A stretch of 64,000 nt of DNA from PALSA-612 sp963742925 (GTDB taxonomy: Bacteria; Actinomycetota; Thermoleophilia; Gaiellales; Gaiellaceae). A model generated the notes under the pieces. That model was not told where the DNA came from, did not search any database, and worked only from the letters and a program-made list of their open reading frames with translations. Shown here piece by piece: positions 26,430 through 34,371 of the stretch. Made by a program: the position numbers and the translations under genes. Each line of letters starts with the position of its first letter. The first letter of the stretch is position 1. The DNA is taken from contig CAVUNV010000016.1 in NCBI GenBank assembly GCA_963742925.1, positions 62,001 to 126,000 on the forward strand. Direction: 5' to 3'.

Positions 26430-27404
26430 CGCTTTCGTCCACGGGCGAAGACCACGCTCGTCTGGACGGGGCTGGCGGTCAGCGCCGTCTTCGCCTACCT
26501 CGCCGTCCGCGGCGTCGACTGGCACCAGGTCTGGACCGCGCTCGGCGAGTGCCGCTACTGGACGCTCATCCCGGCGCTGGCGCTGCTCGCGCTCGCGAAC
26601 GTCCTGCGAGCGTGGCGCTGGCAGCTCCAGTTCGCGCCCGCGACCAGGCCCCGCTTCTGGCCGGCGCTGAGCGCCCTGCTGATCGGCACCTTCTTCAACA
26701 ACGTGCTGCCGGCGCGGGCGGGGGAGGCGGCGCAGATCGTCGCGCTCAGGCGCAGCTCCCGGACGTCGCTCTCCGAGACGACGGCGACCGTCCTGCTCGG
26801 ACGCGTCTGGGACGTCCTCTCGGTGCTCGTGCTCCTGTTCGTGCTGGCGCCGTGGCTTCCGCATGTCGCCTGGTTGCGTGCCGCGGTGTATCTCGCCGTC
26901 GGACTGGTCGCCGCCCTGGCGCTGATCGTCGCCGTGGGGCGCCCCTTGCTCGGGGCGCTCACGCGGCCGCTCGCCCGTCTGCCGTTCCTGACGCTCGCGC
27001 ACACGGAGAGCGCCGCGGCCGGCGTCTGGCGCGGGCTGATCTCGATCCGCAAGCCGGGCCCGGCCCTGGTCGCGTTCGGTCTGACGACGGCTTCCTGGGT
27101 CGTCTTCGGGATCTCGAACTGGTGCGTGCTCGAGGGCTTCTCGCTCGGCCTGTCGCCGCTCGCCGGAATCCTGATCTCGATCGCGCTCTCGCTCGCGATG
27201 ATCCTGCCGTCGTCACCCGCGTCGGTCGGCGTCTTCGAGGCGGCCGTGCTCATCGCCCTGAAGCCGTACGGGATCCCGAAGTCGGAAGGGTTCTCGGTCG
27301 CGCTCGTGCTGCACGCGCTCAACCTGATCCCGTACCTGGTCGCCGGCATCGTCTGCCTCCGCTTCGAGGCGAGATCGAGGGGCGTCCAGACGATCGTTGC
27401 ATGA
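26430..27404 (+). CDS. UPF0104/lysylphosphatidylglycerol-synthase-type membrane protein (5' end uncertain)
   Basis: About 325 residues of flippase-type membrane domain (LPG_synthase_TM family). Helices include LVWTGLAVSAVFAYLAV, YWTLIPALALLALANVL followed by RAWRWQ, then LLIGTFFNNVLPARAGEAAQ, which is the family's best-conserved motif, and a C-terminal half with ILISIALSLAMILPSSPASVGVFEAAVL. The frame is open from 26430 just after a TGA but contains no start codon before the first helix. A GTG lies at 26426 one frame off, so an indel near 26430-26447 is likely. Ends 22 bp before tRNA-Sec. Confidence 0.75.
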   Translation, partial: RFRPRAKTTLVWTGLAVSAVFAYLAVRGVDWHQVWTALGECRYWTLIPALALLALANVLRAWRWQLQFAPATRPRFWPALSALLIGTFFNNVLPARAGEAAQIVALRRSSRTSLSETTATVLLGRVWDVLSVLVLLFVLAPWLPHVAWLRAAVYLAVGLVAALALIVAVGRPLLGALTRPLARLPFLTLAHTESAAAGVWRGLISIRKPGPALVAFGLTTASWVVFGISNWCVLEGFSLGLSPLAGILISIALSLAMILPSSPASVGVFEAAVLIALKPYGIPKSEGFSVALVLHALNLIPYLVAGIVCLRFEARSRGVQTIVA

Positions 27405-27426
27405 AGCCGCCGCTAGGCTGCGCGGC

Positions 27427-27518
27427 GGAGCGGCGGGGGCCGGTGCCCCAGCTGGTCTTCAAAACCAGTAAGGCCGTGCAACCCACGGCTGGGTCGGTTC
27501 GACTCCGGCGCCGCTCCG
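27427..27518 (+). tRNA. selC: tRNA-Sec (anticodon UCA)
   Basis: 92 bases. Acceptor stem of 8 bp GGAGCGGC/GCCGCTCC plus 5-bp T stem GTCGG/CCGGC (8+5 helix, the bacterial tRNA-Sec hallmark), D arm with GGGGC/GCCCC pairing, anticodon arm CTGGT-CTTCAAA-ACCAG giving UCA, and a long variable arm GCCGTG-CAACC-CACGGC. G discriminator, CCA not encoded. It decodes UGA as selenocysteine. Its 3' half is the left attachment site of a genomic island. SelA, SelB and SelD are not in the window. Confidence 0.95.
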
Positions 27519-27519
27519 T
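27455..27519 (+). repeat. attL: 3' half of tRNA-Sec, island left boundary
   Basis: First copy of the 65-bp direct repeat; spans anticodon arm, variable arm, T arm, acceptor 3' strand and one base beyond. Similarity extends six more bases with one mismatch (to 27525). Confidence 0.9.
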
Positions 27520-27617
27520 TAAGCCAGATCCCGCTCACGATGCGGGGTTTCGACTCGTCCAGATCGACGAGCGGGGGCTTGCTGTTCTCCGCTCAGATCC
27601 GCTGGAAACCGCTGTTC

Positions 27618-27648
27618 ACTGGCGCGCACTGGCGCACAACTGGCGCAC
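27618..27648 (+). repeat. Three ACTGGCGCRC repeats near attL (candidate arm-type sites)
   Basis: ACTGGCGCGC (27618), ACTGGCGCAC (27628), ACTGGCGCAC (27639). Two related units occur just inside the right boundary (38234 and 38246). Short repeats flanking both att cores, in the element, are what tyrosine-recombinase arm sites look like. Confidence 0.45.
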
Positions 27649-27713
27649 AGCCCAAGCAGAAGCCGGACGCGCCCTTGGAAAGTGCGGGACCTCCGTGAGA
27701 GACTCGCCGTCTC

Positions 27714-28431
27714 TTGGAGTTCTTTGCCGTCGCCGCCCAGGTTCTCCCCGTCTTGTTCCTGGCGCTGGTCTTTGACCAGAAGGTTCTGGAGCGTAAGGCC
27801 GACGAACGTGTCGCTGACCTCATTCTTGAGCTCGGTGTCGTCCTTGCGTTCGTCTTAGGCGTAGGCGTTTGTATTTTACGTCCTCGCCTCGCAGTCCATC
27901 TGGACGGGAGCACGCGAGGTAACAGCAGCCTGCCTAGCCGTAGAGCTAGTGGGGCTCGCCTTTCCACACCTTTCAGATCGGACTGTCGCGATCTTTCGAA
28001 AGACACGTTGGCGGGTCTTTCTCAGTCATCCGGCATGGCAGGGGTTGGGCGCCATATCGGCTGTCCTGGCTATCGGAATCGCGGTCTACAGCGCATCGGG
28101 ATTCACCTCGGGGAAGCAAGGACTGCCTGCTGCGCCTGCCGGCACGCACTATGAGGTGGTTGGTCCGACTCCGCTCTTGACGCTCCGAAACCCAAGTAGC
28201 TTGAACTCTGCGGAAGAGGGACCGCCGATCCCTGCTTCGCAGACCGTCCTCGTGTCCTGCAAGATTCGTGACACAGCCTTGGCCGTGTCCCGCCCTGGAG
28301 GGTGGTGGTACAGGATCGCGAGCCCTCCGTGGAGGAATGCGTTCTATTCTCACGCCAACGGCTTTTTGAATGGTGACCCGCCCGAGGGTCCATTCAGACA
28401 TGTTGTCGACCACGCCGTCAGAGATTGCTGA
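27714..28431 (+). CDS. Island membrane protein, unknown (apparent frameshift)
   Basis: TTG start at 27714 gives MEFFAVAAQVLPVLFLALVF, a short charged stretch and a second helix (LGVVLAFVLGV). After a one-base shift near 27860-27870 the frame continues FVFYVLASQSIWTGAREVTA, then LVGLAFPHLSDRT, a further helix (LGAISAVLAIGIAVYSASG) and an extracytoplasmic end with ASQTVLVSCKI and GGWWYRIASPPWRNAFY, like an SH3-type surface domain. About 238 residues when joined; length 3n+1. First gene of the island after selC. No function known. Confidence 0.55.
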
Positions 28432-28810
28432 CGGCGTGGCCGGCCAGATAAGAGTCCAGCAGCCCCGCTGCCTCCTCCTCATTGCCCGGGAACAGGTGCC
28501 CGTAGCGGTCGAGGGTGATCATCACGGAGGCGTGCCCCATGTACGTGGAAAGCGCCTTCGCGTTCACCCCTGCCGCGATCATCAGCGAGGCGAACGTGTG
28601 ACGGCATTCGTGCAGGGTGATCGCCTGCAGTTGCGCCTTCTTCCAGCCTCGGACAGCTCGCTCAGAGAGCGTGACAGGCTCGAACGGCCGATTGCTACGC
28701 CGATCTTGTCGAGGCGGACGTCTGCATCGGATCCAGCATCTCCCGATCGCCTCCGGGCGCGTGCCGAAGACGCACAGGATCTTCTGCTTGCGGGCTGGTC
28801 GGAGCTCTTG
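28418..28810 (-). pseudogene. Tyrosine recombinase (integrase), C-terminal remnant
   Basis: The last ~75 residues are an unmistakable phage-type integrase end: AWKKAQ-like helix, ITLHECRHTFASLMIAAGV (HxxR box), LSTYMGHASVMITLDRYGHL with the second His and the Tyr nucleophile, and a C-terminal LLDSYLA. Upstream, a VFGTRPEA fragment is recognisable but the intervening sequence is scrambled and the N-terminal arm-binding and core domains, with the first catalytic Arg, are absent. The neighbouring hydrolase gene begins where they should be. Position beside attL is right for the island's own integrase, now inactive. Confidence 0.8.
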
Positions 28811-28846
28811 TGCATCTCCGTTCACGGGCGGCTTGCGCGTTGCTCT

Positions 28847-29911
28847 ATGAAGAGGGCTGCTTGGGCGGTCAGTTGCGGCCTCATCGCTATCGCTGTTGCT
28901 GGCGTTGCAGGGCTCCGCTCGGCACGTTCTCAGCCCTTGTCGCAGCAGGACAGGAGTGCGCGATCCCACGACCGCGTCCTTCCCGCAGACCGCTGGAACA
29001 ACTCCTCAACTGCCGCCTCCGTTGTCTCAACGCGGCGGGCGACGTCTCGATCCTTGCGCCACTCATTCGCGGTCGGGTTGCGAGTCGTCCGGTTCGTCGA
29101 CCGGTCGCGTGTTGTTCGTTTGCCTGGCGGCAAGTCGGTGCCGCGTGTGCTGGTCACCTACCTGCGCTATCCGGCGCTCGGCAGCCCTGCTGGATCTGAT
29201 GTCAGTGACGCTGCGGCAGCACGCGGCTCAGGCCCCTTCCCCTTGATCGTGTTCGGCCACGGGTACGCCGTCACTCCTGCTCCATACGCAAACTTGCTTC
29301 GCGCGTGGGCACGGGCGGGCTACGTGGTGGCCGCGCCGGTATTCCCGCTCGAGAACGCAAACGCTCCCGGCGGGCCGAACGAGGCTGACCTCGCCAACCA
29401 GCCCGCCGACCTGCGCCTCGTTATCTCACGAATAGTCGCAGCCAGCGGTGCCGCGACCAATCCTCTCCAAGGAATGATTGACCCGTTGCGCATCGCTGTC
29501 GCAGGTCATTCCGACGGCGGCGAGACAGCCCTGGCAGTCGCCTACGATCCACGATTTCGCGACCGTCGAATCCGTGCAGCAATGATTCTTTCAGGAGCGC
29601 AGATCCCCGGACGCGGATTCACCTTCCCGCACGGAAGCCCGCCTCTTCTTGCCACGCAGGGCACCGCCGACACCATCAACCCGCCCAGCCTCACATACGC
29701 CTTCTACAAGCTCGCGCCGCGACCAAAGTTCCTGCTGACCCTAGAGGGCGCACAGCACCTCCCTCCCTACTCGTATCAACAACCCCAGCTCGGGATCGTC
29801 GAGCGAGTCACCATCGCCTTCCTCGACCATTACTTCAAACGGAGCCCGCTCCGGCGGCTGATCACCAATGGAACCGTCTCCAGAATCGCGCACCTGTCAT
29901 CGGATCCCTAG
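28847..29911 (+). CDS. Exported alpha/beta hydrolase
   Basis: 354 residues with an N-terminal signal (GLIAIAVAGVAGLRSA) and an alpha/beta-hydrolase body. The oxyanion region is FPLIVFGHGYAVTPAPYANL; the nucleophile elbow is VAGHSDGGETAL (G-x-S-x-G); acid and His are likely in LATQGTADTINPP and LEGAQHLPPYSY. This arrangement resembles chlorophyllase/PET-hydrolase-like or dienelactone-hydrolase-like extracellular esterases. Substrate unknown. An island cargo gene; no partner gene is evident nearby. Confidence 0.8.
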   Translation: MKRAAWAVSCGLIAIAVAGVAGLRSARSQPLSQQDRSARSHDRVLPADRWNNSSTAASVVSTRRATSRSLRHSFAVGLRVVRFVDRSRVVRLPGGKSVPRVLVTYLRYPALGSPAGSDVSDAAAARGSGPFPLIVFGHGYAVTPAPYANLLRAWARAGYVVAAPVFPLENANAPGGPNEADLANQPADLRLVISRIVAASGAATNPLQGMIDPLRIAVAGHSDGGETALAVAYDPRFRDRRIRAAMILSGAQIPGRGFTFPHGSPPLLATQGTADTINPPSLTYAFYKLAPRPKFLLTLEGAQHLPPYSYQQPQLGIVERVTIAFLDHYFKRSPLRRLITNGTVSRIAHLSSDP

Positions 29912-29944
29912 CTGCAGAGCACGCGCATGCGGCAGCTTGACCGA

Positions 29945-30181
29945 CTACGCAGCGAGAGTGTCCGGGATCAGCAGACCCGGATCATCCTGCCGCACCGAGT
30001 TCACCAACGGGGAGGCCTTCAGAGCAACCATCGCCTCGGCGGGGTAGGGCTGAAGCAGCGACAAGGCGTGTTCCGTGCTGATCTCCGGGTCGAGCCACTC
30101 CGACTCAAGCTCGACCGGCAGGATCACTGGCATCCGGTTATGCACCGGAGCCACCGCTGGTAGCGGTTCGATGCGGTCGCC
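29945..30181 (-). pseudogene. SRAP/YedK (HMCES-like) abasic-site protein, C-terminal fragment
   Basis: About 75 codons reading VHNRMPVILPVELESEWLDP then LLQPYPAEAMVAL, NSVRQDDPGLL. This is the C-terminal end of the SOS-associated YedK/HMCES family, including the conserved HxRMPVIL segment with the active-site His. The catalytic Cys2 and the first two thirds are missing. A second, shorter stump of the same family lies at 32747. Either two decayed copies or pieces left by recombination. Confidence 0.75.
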
Positions 30182-30288
30182 TAGTTGTCCCTCGTTCGAG
30201 TGATTCGGGGGAGCACTGTGCCTGGATTCTGTGTCGCCGGGAGTTGTAGAGGGTGACGGTCATTTCTTGTCGATGGGAGGCTGGCGAC

Positions 30289-30510
30289 ATGAGCAAGGTT
30301 AGGGTCAGCGTGAGATCGAGCGGGAGCGCAGGTAGCCGGCGGCTGTTGCATGACGTGGCTGTGGTTGGTCTTGCTCACGCGGAGTGGCGGCCGGCGCGGG
30401 AGCGGCTTGAGGAGGCGCTGGGTGTCGACTTGACCCGCGTTGTGGTTAGCTCGTTGGTTGAGCCGTCGCCGACTGTGCTACCGGGGTTGGAGCGCCCGGC
30501 GGCGGCTTAG
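30289..30510 (+). CDS. Small island protein sharing a motif with the 34852-35550 product
   Basis: 73 residues from ATG 30289 (GGGAGG site upstream). Contains SRRLLHDVAVVGLAHAEW and RERLEEALGVDLTRVV. The protein at 34852-35550 in the same island has SDRLLHDCAVIGRMLM and AERLQHEIGVRLTDLL at its N-terminus, so the two share a ~45-residue helical module. Family not recognised. No membrane helix or signal. Confidence 0.55.
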   Translation: MSKVRVSVRSSGSAGSRRLLHDVAVVGLAHAEWRPARERLEEALGVDLTRVVVSSLVEPSPTVLPGLERPAAA

Positions 30511-30925
30511 CCGATCCCGGCATGGCTCGCTGGTCTAGGAGAGACGTCTCCGCTCACACTTCCGCCCGCTCGGATTGGCCTCAAGAGACCCTGTAAGGCC
30601 ACCAGAACCCCAGACAATTCCGCCAGGCGCAGGGAATGGTTCTGGGTTGTCTTCAGCTCTCGGGATTGTTGGTGGCTTCGGAGGGCCCTACCGGACTTGG
30701 CCAGGATGCTGCGGAATAACCCTGAGTCCGACTGCGGGCTTATACGGGCGACCGCGTCTGGCTACTTGTCGACGCCTTTGCTGTTTAGCCTCGGCTCGGC
30801 CCAGTCCTAGCCCGGCCAGGCGAATCAGGAGTCTGCTTCAGGAGGCGCTGGGTGGTTTGGGTGCAAGCAAGGGACTTGGGAAGGACGGCGTGTCAGTAGG
30901 ACTGAGGCCGAGAGCCGATCGTAGG
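30511..30925. other. Gene-free stretch upstream of the island sigma factor
   Basis: About 415 bp with no convincing coding frame. It should hold the promoter of the sigma-factor gene. No riboswitch or strong hairpin is recognisable; an AGGAGGCGCTGGG at about 30839 matches bases 30409-30422 inside the previous gene, possibly a small duplication. Confidence 0.4.
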
Positions 30926-31867
30926 ATGGCGCCTCCCGCCGCCGTCGTGACAGAAGGCGAAGACCTGAAGAGGCTTTGGCGTGAGTACCGGAAGACGCAG
31001 GACAAGGTGATCCGTGACCGGCTCATCCTCACCTACGCGCCGCTCGTCAAGTTCGTGGCCGGCCGGCTCGGCAGCGGACTGCCCGCGCATCTCGATGAGA
31101 ACGACCTTGTCTCCTATGGCCTGCTCGGCCTGATCGGCGCGATCGAGCGCTTCGACCCGTACCGTGATGTCAAGTTCGAGACGTACGCGGTCACGCGGAT
31201 CAAGGGCGCGATCATCGACGAACTCCGCGCGATGGACTGGGTGCCGCGTTCCGTGCGGGCCCGCGCGCGCGAGATCGAGCGGGCGATGGCGTCGCTCCAG
31301 GCCCAACTCCACCGTGCGCCGACCGACACCGAGATCGCCGAGAAGATCGGCATCACCGAGGAGGAGCTCGAGGACAGCCTCACCGACATCGCACACTCCT
31401 CGATCGCCTCGCTCGACGAAGTCTGGACAAGCTCGAACCCTGACGGAAACCCGTTGGCCCTGATCGACACGATCGAAGACACCGAGACACCTGAACCGCA
31501 GACCGGGCTCGACAAAGCGGAAACACGCGATGTACTCGCCCAGTCGATCGCGGCGCTGCCGGAACGAGAGAAGATCATGATCACGCTCTACTACTACGAA
31601 CGGCTGACACTGCGCGAGATCGGCGAGGTTCTCGGCGTCACCGAGTCGCGCGTCTCGCAGCTCCACACGAAGGCGATCCTGCGGCTGCGAACCCACTTGA
31701 CCGGTGGCCCAGAAGCGCTCTCTCGTCGCCCAAGCGCCACTCGCAGCTCAGACGTTCCACCCCGCCTCAGGCCACTCAAGGAGGCCAGACGCGCTCGGCG
31801 CGACGGTAGTGCTCCAGTCCCTCGAGGAGCACTTCACCATCGACGATCATCCGTATGCGCGGCGTAA
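30926..31867 (+). CDS. FliA/WhiG-type RNA polymerase sigma factor (island-borne)
   Basis: 313 residues. Region 2: YAPLVKFVAGRLGSGLPAHLDENDLVSYGLLGLIGAIERFDPYRDVKF and ETYAVTRIKGAIIDELRAMDWVPRS (the latter is diagnostic of the FliA/WhiG group). Region 3 with APTDTEIAEKIGITEEEL. Region 4: ALPEREKIMITLYYYERLTLREIGEVLGVTESRVSQLHTKAILRLR. The last ~50 residues are Arg/Pro-rich and unlike the family, perhaps beyond an indel. In flagellated bacteria such factors drive motility genes; no flagellar gene is in the window, so its targets are unknown. Confidence 0.85.
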   Translation: MAPPAAVVTEGEDLKRLWREYRKTQDKVIRDRLILTYAPLVKFVAGRLGSGLPAHLDENDLVSYGLLGLIGAIERFDPYRDVKFETYAVTRIKGAIIDELRAMDWVPRSVRARAREIERAMASLQAQLHRAPTDTEIAEKIGITEEELEDSLTDIAHSSIASLDEVWTSSNPDGNPLALIDTIEDTETPEPQTGLDKAETRDVLAQSIAALPEREKIMITLYYYERLTLREIGEVLGVTESRVSQLHTKAILRLRTHLTGGPEALSRRPSATRSSDVPPRLRPLKEARRARRDGSAPVPRGALHHRRSSVCAA

Positions 31868-31920
31868 GCCCTTAGTGTCGCCGCCGACGTGACGGGCATC
31901 ACCTAAGCTCTGTCCGCGGT

Positions 31921-32190
31921 ATGGCGGGCATCGACATCCCTGATCCTCGCCGTTCGACCTACGGCGATGACTACTGGCTGCACCGCTGCGAAGGGTTCAC
32001 CGTCCAGAAAGGTCAGCGGGAGCTTGGCAAGGTGACCGGTCTCCGCTTCCAGGCCTCGACCCAGCCGGAACAGATCGAAGTCCGCACCGGCCGGTTCGGC
32101 AAACGACTCCTGATCCCGGTCGAGCAGGTACAGCAAATCGAGCCCAAGACACGACGGATCATCCTCGGCGCTCTACCTCTACACCGCTAG
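31921..32190 (+). CDS. PRC-barrel-like small protein
   Basis: 89 residues. DYWLHRCEGFTVQKGQRELG, VTGLRFQASTQPEQIEVRTG and RFGKRLLIPVEQVQQIEP form a strand-rich domain that resembles a PRC barrel (a property also found in RimM and photosynthetic reaction-centre H subunits). No signal. Follows the sigma factor by 53 bp on the same strand and overlaps the convergent LspA-like gene by four bases. Role unknown. Confidence 0.55.
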   Translation: MAGIDIPDPRRSTYGDDYWLHRCEGFTVQKGQRELGKVTGLRFQASTQPEQIEVRTGRFGKRLLIPVEQVQQIEPKTRRIILGALPLHR

Positions 32191-32741
32191 ACGATCCCCT
32201 CCAGCCGACGACTCCCAGGGGTAGCGGGGGTCTGACGCCACTGGCGAACACCGACGTGAACGGGCCAAACGAGTAGAGCCAGCACGATCCCAACGCTGCC
32301 GACCACGATCAGCAGGTCGGCCGGGTTCCAGACCGCATCCGGAAGTAGCCAGGAGGCCGAGATGAAGTCGGGCGTGCCTCCCGGCCACAGGTAGTGGTCA
32401 AGGAGATTGCCGGATGCGCCACCCAGGCTGAGACCGACAGCCGCCACAAGCGGCCGATAGGGAAGCAGTAACACCCCTAGGGCCAACGCGAAACTCGGCC
32501 ACACCGAACCGCGAAGCGACGGATTCTGGACGTAACCAGCAGGATGGACTGCCGCCGCGACCAGCTTGCCCGACTGATCAACCACGAGAGCGGCGACAGC
32601 AACGACCAGAAGGAGCCGAACCCGCCCCCTAACCCCACGCACCACGCCCCCGAGACGCGCCCTTCCTGCCGGGAACGGAGCGATCTCAACCGAACCGGCC
32701 ACCAGCCCGAAGCTAGCGACCGCGCCGGTCGGAGGCGGCAA
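32187..32741 (-). CDS. Signal peptidase II (LspA)-like membrane protein
   Basis: 184 residues, four helices after a basic N-terminus. LspA landmarks are visible though divergent: VVDQSGKLVAAA (DxxxK), SLGGASGNLLDHYLWPGGTPDFI with the first catalytic Asp, and VWNPADLLIVVGSVGIVLALL with the second Asp in the NxAD motif. LspA cleaves lipoprotein signal peptides; the changed residue after the first Asp (His instead of Arg) and the location on an island suggest a specialised copy, but I cannot tell its substrates. Start is uncertain; first ~35 residues may not be translated. Confidence 0.65.
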   Translation of the reverse strand: MPPPTGAVASFGLVAGSVEIAPFPAGRARLGGVVRGVRGRVRLLLVVAVAALVVDQSGKLVAAAVHPAGYVQNPSLRGSVWPSFALALGVLLLPYRPLVAAVGLSLGGASGNLLDHYLWPGGTPDFISASWLLPDAVWNPADLLIVVGSVGIVLALLVWPVHVGVRQWRQTPATPGSRRLEGIV

Positions 32742-32746
32742 CCGGA

Positions 32747-32857
32747 CTAAGCAGCGAGTGAGTCCGGGACGAGCAGACTCGGATCGTCATTCCGAACCGA
32801 ATTCGCCAGCGGCGAGGCCGCAAGAGCGATCATCGCCTCAGCCGGGTGATCGAGGTG
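32747..32857 (-). pseudogene. SRAP/YedK C-terminal stump, second copy
   Basis: 36 codons: HPAEAMIALAASPLANSVRN then DDPSLLVPDSLAA, matching the end of the fragment at 29945 (AEAMVAL, NSVRQDDPGLLIPDTLAA). Only the extreme C-terminus survives. Upstream bases read as unrelated sequence. Confidence 0.65.
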
Positions 32858-32972
32858 GAGAGGAAATGAGCCACGATCCGCGGGGGACTCTTGCGGAAGA
32901 CGGCGCGAGCGATTAACCTGCATCGGTAGGATTCTTGAGCGTTCTGCCTGCGGCCGGTGGACGGAGGTCGCG

Positions 32973-34085
32973 ATGGCGGAAACGAGTGATTCGGTCGGCG
33001 GACGCCCAAGGGCCGCTCGGGGGGTTGTGAACGGGGCTCGAAGCCTGAGCGGTGCCGTCACGTTCGCCGAGCTCGTGCGGATCCACGACCGCTGGGAGAA
33101 GACCGTCGAGACGGATGGGCTGTCCGAGGACGGCGACGACGCGTATCACCGGACGCTGAAGAGCTTCGAGCGCGCCGAGGGCAAGATCCAGGGCGCCTAC
33201 TGGTGCACGACCGCGCCGTTGGGCATTGCGTTGACGGTACGGGAGCCACCCGGACACTTCCGACTCTTCCGGCATTCGCAGACTCGCATTCACCGGGCGA
33301 GCGACTGGGCGGTGCCCCTGCATGGCGAGCCGATTGCAGAGCTCCTGCACCACTGCGACACGCTGGCGATCAAGGCGAGCGCGGTGCTAACGGGCACTCC
33401 CGCCCGAATCGTCATGCAATGGATCTTCTCCGTCGAGAGCGATCTGCTCGGCTTCATCGAGCGCTCGGCCGGAGTGCTCGACAAGCGCGAGGTGGAGCCG
33501 TTCTACAACCGCGTCAAGAAGGAGCTCATCCACGTCGAGCGCTACTACCATGACGCCGGGAACAAGAGCGCGCGCCTGTTCTTCTTCTTCGGCATGCTCG
33601 GCGGAGTTCTCCTGCTCGCCGCCCTCGGCGGGCTCATGGGTGGACTCTTCTGGGCATTCGGCGTGCTAGAGGCGCACCGCGTCACGAGGCAAACGCTGTT
33701 CATTTGCCTCGTGGCCGGAGGGATCGGGGCCGTCGTGAGCGTCCTTACAAGGATGGGATCGGACAAGTTCAAGCTCGACTACGAGATCGGGAGAACGAAC
33801 GCCGTCCTTCTCGGCAGCTTCCGACCGCTGCTCGGCGCGATTTTCGGCGTCGCGCTGTACGCGCTCTTCAAGAGCAAGATCTTCCAGATGACGCCGCCGA
33901 CGGGAGCGGAGGCGTACTACTTCTATGCGTCGCTCGCATTTCTCGCCGGGTTCAACGAGCGCTGGGCACACGTCATCTTCACTGGCGCGCAGCGGACGAT
34001 CAGCTCGACACTAGGCGACGAGGACGGCTCCGGGGCGAACACGGAGACCCGCACTGCCTCCGGGACTAAGAACGGGGCCGGGTAA
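32973..34085 (+). CDS. Island membrane protein with cytoplasmic N-terminal region, unknown
   Basis: 370 residues. Residues ~1-200 are soluble and helical (FAELVRIHDRWEKTVET; ERYYHDAGNKS). Then come about four helices (LFFFFGMLGGVLLLAALGGL, LFICLVAGGIGAVVSVL, LLGAIFGVALYALF, YFYASLAFLAGF) and a FNERWAHVIF motif at the last helix. The end is a disordered Ser/Thr/Gly tail. The GFNER(W/F) ending is common to many uncharacterised membrane proteins on mobile elements. Function unknown; an abortive-infection-like role would be speculation. Confidence 0.6.
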   Translation: MAETSDSVGGRPRAARGVVNGARSLSGAVTFAELVRIHDRWEKTVETDGLSEDGDDAYHRTLKSFERAEGKIQGAYWCTTAPLGIALTVREPPGHFRLFRHSQTRIHRASDWAVPLHGEPIAELLHHCDTLAIKASAVLTGTPARIVMQWIFSVESDLLGFIERSAGVLDKREVEPFYNRVKKELIHVERYYHDAGNKSARLFFFFGMLGGVLLLAALGGLMGGLFWAFGVLEAHRVTRQTLFICLVAGGIGAVVSVLTRMGSDKFKLDYEIGRTNAVLLGSFRPLLGAIFGVALYALFKSKIFQMTPPTGAEAYYFYASLAFLAGFNERWAHVIFTGAQRTISSTLGDEDGSGANTETRTASGTKNGAG

Positions 34086-34095
34086 GAGAGTAGAT

Positions 34096-34341
34096 CTGGC
34101 CAATGGGCGGATTCGAACCCTGACCTTCTGGCTGCCGGAAGGCAAGGGCGCGACGATCTCGATCAAGTTCGCCGATGCTCGCAAGGGCACCTACGTGCTC
34201 GATGTGACCGAGGCTGAGGCTGAGGAGCTTGGTCAGAAGGGCCGTAAGCAGGCTCGTCGGGGTCGGAAGCCGAAGGAGGTCTCATCAGGCTCGAAGCCGA
34301 TTGAGGCAGTCGGTACCTCGGTCGCCGCACGCAAGCGCTAG
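34096..34341 (+). CDS. Short basic protein reading, start not identified
   Basis: An open frame ending at TAG 34339-34341 encodes TLTFWLPEGKGATISIKFAD, ARKGTYVLDVTEAEAEELG and a basic KGRKQARRGRKPKE end with an AT-hook-like RGRKP. The frame has no ATG/GTG/TTG upstream and begins within a tRNA T-arm-like sequence (complement of GGGTTCGAATCC near 34109-34120). Probably a truncated gene. Confidence 0.35.
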   Translation: MANGRIRTLTFWLPEGKGATISIKFADARKGTYVLDVTEAEAEELGQKGRKQARRGRKPKEVSSGSKPIEAVGTSVAARKR

Positions 34342-34371
34342 GCATCACAACTAAGCCCTTACCATCTCTGG

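Noticed and set aside
30511..30925. Riboswitch upstream of the sigma factor
   Set aside because: No recognisable aptamer core or expression platform in the 415 bp.
31776..31850. Minus-strand frame MIVDGEVLLEGLEHYRRAER opposite the sigma-factor tail
   Set aside because: Looks protein-like but is only 24 codons and has no ribosome site; might be a fragment, not enough to call.
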